From: Bacteroidales bacterium
GTDB taxonomy: Bacteria; Bacteroidota; Bacteroidia; Bacteroidales; WCHB1-69
Reading direction: 5' to 3'
Assembly (NCBI GenBank): GCA_016285615.1
Contig: JAEERB010000163.1
Coordinates: 1-5,229 of the forward strand
DNA: 5,229 nt
Shown piece after piece: positions 1-4,140 of the stretch; the first letter of the stretch is position 1, and each line of letters starts with the position of its first letter. The notes under the pieces are model-generated. The model had not been told where the DNA came from. It saw only the letters and a program-made list of their open reading frames with translations, and did not search any database. Both the position numbers and the translations under genes were made by a program.

Positions 1-419
1 AATTCTACCAATAGGAAGGTCTCTTTCATCATCCTCTCCAGCACTTTGTAGAGGATAATGTCGCTGGTGCCGCGCAGGTCATCCTCTTCCAGCTCTGTCT
101 TGTCCAACTTGGCCAGATTGAACAGGTCTTGCACTACATAGTGCGAGTTGCCCACCGTAATCAGATAGTCGTGACCCCAGAAAATCTTGGTCTCCTCGGT
201 CTTGAGAATATTATTGCGCTTGTCCAGCAAAGGAAAATGCAGCACAAGGAAGTAATAGTCGTCGTAAATATCTATCTTGGGGCGCTGTACAAAACTCGAA
301 CAGTCATCTATGTCCAAGGGGTGGAAATGGAAGTTATCTCTTAAAAAGTCCAAGTCCTCAATGGTGGGATCCGTGATATGGTGCCATTTCAGCGTGCCGA
401 AACTAATGGTATCAACCAT
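1..419 (-). CDS. corA: CorA-family divalent cation (Mg2+/Co2+) transporter, N-terminal part, cut by window edge
   Basis: Reading the minus strand from the ATG at 419-417 gives 139 residues with no stop before the left edge, so the C-terminal part is missing. The segment at about residues 29-66 carries the CorA N-terminal signature: FHFHPLDIDDC (30-40), then QRPKIDIYDDYYFLVLHFP (45-63). It is followed by a strand-rich stretch that includes IFWGHDYLITVG (79-90). In CorA proteins this cytoplasmic alpha/beta domain senses Mg2+ and precedes a long helix and two C-terminal membrane helices with a GMN motif; those would lie to the left and are not seen. The family forms pentameric inner-membrane channels for Mg2+ and related ions. 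The start is supported by an excellent AGGAGG ribosome-binding site 5 nt upstream and a matching promoter. The gene is divergent from grpE. The family call is firm, but ion specificity cannot be judged. Confidence 0.9.
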   Translation of the reverse strand, partial: MVDTISFGTLKWHHITDPTIEDLDFLRDNFHFHPLDIDDCSSFVQRPKIDIYDDYYFLVLHFPLLDKRNNILKTEETKIFWGHDYLITVGNSHYVVQDLFNLAKLDKTELEEDDLRGTSDIILYKVLERMMKETFLLVE

Positions 420-424
420 AATAA

Positions 425-430
425 CCTCCT
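425..430 (-). promoter_or_regulatory. Strong Shine-Dalgarno site of corA
   Basis: On the minus strand the sequence GGAAAGGAGGTTATTATG places AGGAGG five bases before the corA ATG. It fixes the start at 419. It stands out because the other genes in this window have only weak sites or none, as is usual in Bacteroidota, where translation rarely depends on Shine-Dalgarno pairing. Confidence 0.8.
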
Positions 431-492
431 TTCCTTTTTGGGATAAAACAGTGCTGTCCTACATTCCGATTTATAATTTTGTTTTGCGAGTG

Positions 493-522
493 CAAAGGTA
501 CTCTTTTTTTTCTTTGTTTCAA
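493..522 (-). promoter_or_regulatory. Bacteroides-type promoter for corA
   Basis: Minus-strand TTG (522-520), 19 nt, then TACCTTTG (500-493) matches the Bacteroidota primary sigma consensus (TTG near -33, TAnnTTTG near -7) exactly. The -7 box is followed by CACTCGC, a common sequence after this box in Bacteroidales as I recall. The transcript would start roughly 65-70 nt upstream of the corA ATG. This is prediction from consensus, with no transcript data. Confidence 0.75.
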
Positions 523-610
523 AAAAAAGTTGGCATCCTTGCAAATACGCGTTGCCATAAGACTTATTATTAACGGAAAAAGGCCTTTTTTGTTACAAAA
601 GATATGCATC

Positions 611-623
611 TTTACATTGTAAA
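611..623. repeat. Perfect 13-bp palindrome over the grpE -33 box
   Basis: TTTACA, one central T, then TGTAAA form a perfect dyad that contains the TTG of the predicted grpE promoter. A one-sided copy, TTTACATTATAAG, lies at 682-694 in the predicted leader. The position would suit an operator, but no known regulator is identified. Confidence 0.4.
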
Positions 624-646
624 TAGGACATTTTGTCATATTTTTG
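617..646 (+). promoter_or_regulatory. Bacteroides-type promoter for grpE-dnaJ
   Basis: TTG (617-619), 19 nt, TATTTTTG (639-646) is an exact match to the Bacteroidota TTG-N19-TAnnTTTG form, placing the start of transcription near 650 and leaving a leader of about 85 nt before grpE. The TTG lies inside the palindrome TTTACATTGTAAA, and the -7 box overlaps the TTTGCC/GGCAAA dyad, so either dyad could be a regulator site. This is prediction only. Confidence 0.7.
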
Positions 647-736
647 CCGCTTGGCAAAGTTTTTGCTATAAGTAAGGTGTGTTTACATTATAAGAAAGGA
701 TAATTAACGAGATAAATTGTTAAAATAGATATAGTT

Positions 737-1390
737 ATGAACGAAGTGGAAAACCCTAATGTGGAGGAAACGAAAGAAAATCTGGAGGAAACTCCCGAAA
801 CGACTGACAATATGACGGCCGAAACGAGTCAAAGTGTGACAGAAAATGAACATGGCAGTGACAGGAATGGTAAGGAGAAAGGAAAATCATTTTTTGGCAA
901 GAAAAATGACAAGTTGAAAGAGGAAAATGAGAAGTTGACAGCGAAAGTGGAAGAGCTGGAAAAGGCAAAAGTTGAGTTGAATGAACGCTTTTTGCGTCTT
1001 TTCTCAGAGTTCGATAATTACAAGAAGCGTACCGCCAAGGAGAGATTAGAGTTGATAGAAACGGCTTCGGAGAAGGTGATTATGGAACTGCTGCCGATTA
1101 TTGACGATTTTGAGAGAGCTATTGCGGCAAATCAAAATGTAACTGACTTACAGTCTGTTAAAGATGGTTTTGATTTGATTTATCAAAAATTGCTCAAGGT
1201 GCTGACGCGTTTCTCGGTGGAAGAAATTCCTGCCAAAGGCGAGAAATTCGATACTGACTTGCATGAGGCTGTTGCCCATTTCCCCGCCCAGAATGAAGAA
1301 GATAAGGACAAGGTGATTGATGTGACGGAGAAGGGGTACAAGATGAAAGACAAGGTGATACGCTATTCAAAAGTAGTGGTAGCCAATTAA
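737..1390 (+). CDS. grpE: GrpE, nucleotide exchange factor for DnaK (Hsp70)
   Basis: This 217-residue protein is the cytoplasmic co-chaperone that opens the DnaK nucleotide cleft to release ADP. Residues 1-50 are acidic, Glu/Thr/Asn-rich and probably disordered. Residues 55-105 form the long coiled-coil dimer helix, ending in FLRLFSEFDNYKKRTAKE (85-102), a strongly conserved GrpE segment. LLPIIDDFERA (118-128) is the four-helix-bundle core. FDTDLHEAV (171-179) and GYKMKDKVIRYSKVVVAN (200-217) are the C-terminal beta-wing signature and end, so the protein is full length. The usual 'R-PA-V' at the end is RYSKV here, a mild variation. The start lacks a close Shine-Dalgarno sequence; AAGAAAGGA lies about 36 nt upstream. 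It is followed 57 nt later by dnaJ in the same direction, so co-transcription from the promoter near 617-646 is likely. DnaK itself is not in view. Confidence 0.97.
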   Translation: MNEVENPNVEETKENLEETPETTDNMTAETSQSVTENEHGSDRNGKEKGKSFFGKKNDKLKEENEKLTAKVEELEKAKVELNERFLRLFSEFDNYKKRTAKERLELIETASEKVIMELLPIIDDFERAIAANQNVTDLQSVKDGFDLIYQKLLKVLTRFSVEEIPAKGEKFDTDLHEAVAHFPAQNEEDKDKVIDVTEKGYKMKDKVIRYSKVVVAN

Positions 1391-1392
1391 TT

Positions 1393-1416
1393 GTAGGGAC
1401 GCATTGCATGCGTCTG
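1393..1416. repeat. REP-like hairpin between grpE and dnaJ
   Basis: The spacer just after the grpE stop contains GACGCAT (1398-1404), a TGC loop, then ATGCGTC (1408-1414): a perfect 7-bp stem, extendable by one G-U pair, preceded by GTAGG. It has no T-run, so it is not a standard terminator. The form 'TGTAGGGACGC...GCGTC' resembles short palindromic repeats that I recall as dispersed in several bacterial genomes, but only one copy is visible here. It may act as an mRNA stability or partial attenuation element between grpE and dnaJ. Confidence 0.6.
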
Positions 1417-1447
1417 CCATACATTAGAAAGGAAAAAACAGAGAACA

Positions 1448-2629
1448 ATGGAAAAAAGAGATTATTACGAAGTGCTTGGCGTGGAGAAGACGGCGTCGGC
1501 TGATGATATAAAAAAGGCGTACCGTAAGAAGGCCATGCAATATCACCCCGACCGCTGGGTGAACGGAACGGAGCAGGAGAAGAAGGATGCCGAGGAGAAG
1601 TTCAAAGAGGCGGCGGAGGCTTACGATGTGTTGAGCAATCCCGACAAGCGGAGTCGCTATGACCAGTTTGGCCATGCAGGTATGCAGGGTGCTGGCGGTG
1701 GCAGCTACGATTTCGATATGAGCACCATCTTCGAGCGTTTCGGCGATATCTTCGGCGACTTCCTTGGAGGTGGCTTTGGAGGTGGTTTTGGCGGCTTTGG
1801 CGGAGGTGCAAGTCGTGGCGGCCGTACCAAAAGAGTACGCCGTGGCAGCGATATTCGTGTGAAGGTGAAACTGACGTTGGAGGAGATTGCCAAAGGCTGC
1901 GAGAAGAAACTGAAAATCCAGAAACATGTGGCATGTCCCACTTGCCATGGCACGGGTGCCAAAAGTGCCAGCGGTGTCACTACCTGTCCGCAGTGTAAAG
2001 GTACTGGACAAGTGGTTCATACCCAGCGCAGTATGTTTGGTGTTATCCAGCAGGCTACCACATGTCCCAACTGCGGCGGCTCGGGCGAGGTCATCAAGGA
2101 CAAGTGCCCCGATTGCAGTGGTTCAGGCATTGTGAAAGGCGAGGAGATTGTCAGCATCAACATCCCGTCGGGTGTGGCCGAAGGTATGCAGTTGACGGTA
2201 CACGGCAAAGGCAATGCTGCTCTCAATGGCGGTGTAAACGGTGATTTGCTTGTAGTGATTGAAGAGGTAGAGCACGATATTTTTGAGCGTGACGGTAACA
2301 ATCTCTATCTCAACTATTACATCTCCTTCCCGCAAGCAGCATTGGGCGCCAGTGTTGAGATTCCTTTGCTGGACGGCAAGGCCCGTGTGAAGATACAACC
2401 CGGCACACAAAGCGGTCAGGTGCTCCGTCTGCAAGGCAAGGGCCTGCCCGAAGTGAACTCGCACCGTATGGGCGACTTGATCGTGAATGTGAATGTTTGG
2501 GTGCCCAAGAAGTTGTCGAAAGAGGAGAGTGCCACCATCCAAAAACTGTCCGAATCGGAGAACTTTATGCCCAAGCCCGGCAAGAACGAGAAGAGCTTCT
2601 TCAACAGGGTGCGACAGTTCTTTAATTAG
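1448..2629 (+). CDS. dnaJ: DnaJ, class A (type I) Hsp40 co-chaperone
   Basis: This full-length 393-residue protein delivers unfolded clients to DnaK and stimulates its ATPase. The J domain spans residues 1-74 with the essential HPD at 33-35. A Gly/Phe region follows (about 75-125, with [14 protein letters not shown] at 107-120). The zinc-binding domain has all four CxxCxGxG repeats: CPTCHGTG (163-170), CPQCKGTG (180-187), CPNCGGSG (206-213) and CPDCSGSG (220-227). The client-binding C-terminal beta domains run to about 355, then a short basic tail. An oddity is [19 protein letters not shown] after HPD, about five residues longer than the E. coli DnaJ loop between J-domain helices II and III; I believe related Bacteroidales proteins share it. 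AGAAAGGA (1426-1433) sits 14 nt before the ATG, rather far. The gene lies behind grpE and probably shares its transcript. Confidence 0.97.
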   Translation: MEKRDYYEVLGVEKTASADDIKKAYRKKAMQYHPDRWVNGTEQEKKDAEEKFKEAAEAYDVLSNPDKRSRYDQFGHAGMQGAGGGSYDFDMSTIFERFGDIFGDFLGGGFGGGFGGFGGGASRGGRTKRVRRGSDIRVKVKLTLEEIAKGCEKKLKIQKHVACPTCHGTGAKSASGVTTCPQCKGTGQVVHTQRSMFGVIQQATTCPNCGGSGEVIKDKCPDCSGSGIVKGEEIVSINIPSGVAEGMQLTVHGKGNAALNGGVNGDLLVVIEEVEHDIFERDGNNLYLNYYISFPQAALGASVEIPLLDGKARVKIQPGTQSGQVLRLQGKGLPEVNSHRMGDLIVNVNVWVPKKLSKEESATIQKLSESENFMPKPGKNEKSFFNRVRQFFN

Positions 2630-2723
2630 CCGATAGACTGTAGTTGTTAGTTATGAATGACAAGATTCAAGAGGCTTTTTTGGGGGATTTTTTTATAAGT
2701 ATCTGATTGTCAAAAAAATATTT

Positions 2724-2731
2724 TATATTTG
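2724..2731 (+). promoter_or_regulatory. Predicted -7 box before the lipoprotein gene
   Basis: TATATTTG matches the Bacteroidota TAnnTTTG box exactly, 26 nt before the ATG at 2758. No TTG lies at the usual 19-21 nt upstream; the nearest is 14 nt away (2707-2709), so the promoter is incomplete or weak. It suggests the lipoprotein gene is transcribed separately from dnaJ. No clear hairpin terminator is visible in the 128 nt after dnaJ. Confidence 0.45.
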
Positions 2732-2757
2732 CCGAACAGAATCAAAACTATAATACT

Positions 2758-3306
2758 ATGAAAAAAATCCTTTTGATCCTAGTCTTGGTGTCTTCAATAT
2801 TCTTATTTACAGCCTGTCCGTTTCCAAGTCCTCCAGAACCAACACTATTACAATGTGTAACAGCTGAACATGGTTGGATATTAGCCGAAGGGAGCATCAC
2901 TCCTGCATACCGAACGGAAGCTGGTGACGATATTTCTGACTTAATGGATTTTCTGTCAGCATGCGAAAAAGATGACGTGATTTTTTTTGATGACAACGGT
3001 GTCGAACGAATTAAAACCAATGTCCAATGTGCAGAAGGACAAGGCCTGCAAGGAACGGAAGTTCCCGCTCTTTGGCATTTTGATAATGCAGAAGATCCCC
3101 TATATCTTTATATGCAGTTACCATTCTTTTACGAATATGATGACGATGGTAATGTGTTAGGACTTGATCCAAAGACGGAAAATTGCAAGATGATAGATAT
3201 TACAAAAGATGAATTTCAACTCATTTATACAGATTCATCCGAGGCTGGTACCTATAAATTTAATATGATATTCAGGGATCCCAAGAAGGTTGATAGTTAT
3301 AGATAG
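2758..3306 (+). CDS. Predicted lipoprotein, possibly lipocalin-like, function unknown
   Basis: From the ATG at 2758 this encodes 182 residues. MKK, a hydrophobic stretch (4-17) and the lipobox FTAC with Cys20 indicate export and lipid anchoring after signal peptidase II cleavage. A Pro-rich linker PFPSPPEP follows (21-28). The mature part has a 'W-I-L' start (40-42), the acidic element ACEKDDVIFFDDNG (68-81), further Cys residues at 33, 91 and 143, and DITKDEFQLIYT (147-158). The layout (Trp near the start, CxKDD..F..nG, later 'W.F' and 'i.lt.deF.l.y') resembles Bacteroidota lipocalin-like lipoproteins, but this is recall-based and uncertain. The frame is open back to a TTG at 2707, but that would put 17 residues before the signal peptide and overlap the -7 box, so I chose 2758. 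It is clearly more A/T-rich than grpE, dnaJ or the thioredoxin gene, hinting at a lineage-specific or acquired gene. Its 3' end overlaps the rhuM remnant. Confidence 0.75.
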   Translation: MKKILLILVLVSSIFLFTACPFPSPPEPTLLQCVTAEHGWILAEGSITPAYRTEAGDDISDLMDFLSACEKDDVIFFDDNGVERIKTNVQCAEGQGLQGTEVPALWHFDNAEDPLYLYMQLPFFYEYDDDGNVLGLDPKTENCKMIDITKDEFQLIYTDSSEAGTYKFNMIFRDPKKVDSYR

Positions 3307-3514
3307 CTGTATTGTTTGAGTTGTATTCTTTGTTATGGATGTGCAGCGCTATCCCATTTTCTTCCGCTTGAACTGTCAAATAATCCTTGACAGTTGAAAT
3401 CGGTTCGAGTTCGCCTTCCTTAAGTATGTTTTTGATGTGCCAATTGATGTTTTGTTTTGAAGAACGATACAGCAAGGCCATTTGCTGTTGGGTCAACCAT
3501 ACTGTATCGTTAGA
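3272..3514 (-). pseudogene. Remnant of a RhuM-family gene (N-terminal fragment)
   Basis: The minus-strand frame between the stops at 3515-3517 and 3272-3274 reads SNDTVWLTQQQMALLYRSSK, then QNINWHIKNILKEGELEP and STVKDYLTVQ. This is the conserved N-terminal part of RhuM-type proteins ('TVWLTQ.QMAeLF..skqnI..HIkNI.kEGEL...S.vkd.LTvQ'), a putative helix-turn-helix family often beside type I restriction-modification genes or on islands. Intact members are several hundred residues long. Here similarity fades after about 50 residues, within AEENGIALHIHNKEYN, and the frame stops inside the lipoprotein gene's 3' end. There is no ATG at the family start, only an in-frame TTG at 3496-3494, and a stop sits directly before SNDTVW. 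The adjacent frame upstream reads RLFFN, which could be the preceding 'vRL.N' part after a one-base shift. It looks like a dead fragment; a short expressed DNA-binding peptide is the alternative. Confidence 0.72.
3371..3395. repeat. 9-bp perfect inverted repeat inside the rhuM remnant
   Basis: AACTGTCAA (3371-3379), a 7-nt loop, then TTGACAGTT (3387-3395) can form a stable hairpin, extendable by two pairs past a G-G mismatch. It lies in the space after the lipoprotein stop, so it could end or protect that transcript, but no T-run follows. It coincides with the STV...LTV codons of the remnant, so it may be only a by-product of that coding sequence. Confidence 0.5.
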
Positions 3515-3560
3515 TTAAAGAATAGACGAAAGGAGAATATCGTTATAATCCAATATTTAC

Positions 3561-3568
3561 TATTTTTG
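3561..3568 (+). promoter_or_regulatory. Predicted -7 box for the thioredoxin gene
   Basis: TATTTTTG matches TAnnTTTG exactly and, with the following CC, repeats the 10-mer found at the grpE promoter (639-648). It lies 27 nt before the thioredoxin ATG. No TTG is present at the expected upstream distance, so the -33 half is weak. The box lies just upstream of (5' on the minus strand to) the rhuM remnant. Confidence 0.5.
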
Positions 3569-3595
3569 CCATCTCAAACCATTAACACCTTTCCT

Positions 3596-4123
3596 ATGAA
3601 AAAATGCAAAATCCAATGGCTGTTGTGTGCACTGGTCGTAGTTTTGGTGGCGTGCGGTAATAGCAACGCCAAGCAGACCGATGAGGTGGCAACTGCCAAT
3701 GAAACGACGGAAATCTCCGATAATCAAGCTGCTACACCTGCTGCAGAACAGAGTAAGGTGGTCGCTGGCGAACTCAATGTTATCTCTTCCGACGAGTTTG
3801 TGAAGTTGATTACCGATATCGACAACCCCAAAGGCTTTCAGTATAAAGGTTCTACGCCTTGCATAGTGGATTTCTATGCAGACTGGTGCGGACCGTGCCA
3901 TGCGCTGAATCCCGCGCTGAAAGATATGGCCGCCAAGTACAAAGATAAAATCCTTGTCTATAAGGTCAATGTCGATAAGTCGGCGGTGGTGGCCCAGGCG
4001 TTCAACATCAACAGCATCCCTACGCTGATATTCTTCACTGTGAACAAGCAACCCGCGATGATTGTGGGTGCTCCGTCGCGCGAGGATCTGGAACAGGCTA
4101 TCAAGGACTTGTTGCTTAAGTAA
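3596..4123 (+). CDS. Lipoprotein thioredoxin (envelope thiol-disulfide protein)
   Basis: From the ATG at 3596 the product is 175 residues. MKKCK plus a hydrophobic core and the lipobox LVAC (Cys20) predict a lipid-anchored protein facing the periplasm. Residues 21-57 form a Ala/Thr/Glu-rich flexible linker. The thioredoxin fold follows (about 58-175), with VDFYADWCGPCHALNP at 91-106, the redox cysteines at 98 and 101, the cis-proline in SIPTL (Pro142), and a C-terminal helix. The site is the classical reducing type, with His after the second Cys where Lys is common. In the envelope it would reduce or exchange disulfides, with an unseen membrane partner (CcdA/DsbD-like) as the expected electron source. 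The frame extends back to 3482, but this would put 38 residues ahead of the signal peptide and start before the promoter, so 3596 is preferred. No Shine-Dalgarno site is evident. A secreted protein gene follows 17 nt later, so an operon is likely. Confidence 0.92.
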   Translation: MKKCKIQWLLCALVVVLVACGNSNAKQTDEVATANETTEISDNQAATPAAEQSKVVAGELNVISSDEFVKLITDIDNPKGFQYKGSTPCIVDFYADWCGPCHALNPALKDMAAKYKDKILVYKVNVDKSAVVAQAFNINSIPTLIFFTVNKQPAMIVGAPSREDLEQAIKDLLLK

Positions 4124-4140
4124 CGCAAAGTTTTTCTACC

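Larger units (their letters stand above)
420..736. other. Divergent intergenic control region between corA and grpE
   Basis: This 317-nt A/T-rich stretch carries no credible gene. It holds two outward-facing promoters (corA at 493-522, grpE at 617-646). It also holds a cluster of short dyads: AAAAAGGCCTTTTT (577-590), TTTTGT-T-ACAAAA (588-600), TTTACA-T-TGTAAA (611-623), GACA-TTT-TGTC (627-637) and TTTGCC-GCTT-GGCAAA (643-658). A partial copy of the third, TTTACATTATAAG, lies at 682-694. Some of these may be operators, but A/T-rich DNA yields such dyads by chance. No CIRCE element (TTAGCACTC-N9-GAGTGCTAA) is present, although grpE-dnaJ is controlled by HrcA/CIRCE in many other bacteria. Confidence 0.6.

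Noticed and set aside
487..496. GAGTGCAAAG near 488 as half of a CIRCE heat-shock operator
   Set aside because: Only part of one arm is present, with no matching TTAGCACTC nine bases upstream; it is instead the -7 region of the corA promoter.
129..573. Plus-strand open frames (71 and 98 codons) opposite corA and its promoter
   Set aside because: They lie antisense to a clearly conserved CorA domain and show no family features; they are frame shadows.
412..657. Minus-strand frame of 81 codons across the corA-grpE spacer
   Set aside because: Low-complexity, A/T-driven peptide that overlaps both predicted promoters and the corA start; no recognisable motif.
1424..2020. Long minus-strand frames opposite dnaJ (up to 198 codons)
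   Set aside because: They arise from the Gly-rich and codon-biased dnaJ sequence; the peptide is Ala/Thr/Leu-rich with no family match, and the plus-strand gene is certain.
2680..2697. Possible terminator of grpE-dnaJ (T-runs near GGCTTTTTTGGGGGATTTTT)
   Set aside because: The T-runs are not preceded by a G/C-rich inverted repeat; I cannot support an intrinsic terminator.
2653..2706. Tiny plus-strand ORF MNDKIQEAFLGDFFISI after dnaJ
   Set aside because: Seventeen codons, no ribosome-binding site and no recognisable role; likely chance.
3482..3595. Upstream extension of the thioredoxin frame by 38 residues
   Set aside because: It would place a non-signal sequence ahead of the lipoprotein signal peptide, begins before the predicted -7 box, and runs through the rhuM remnant.
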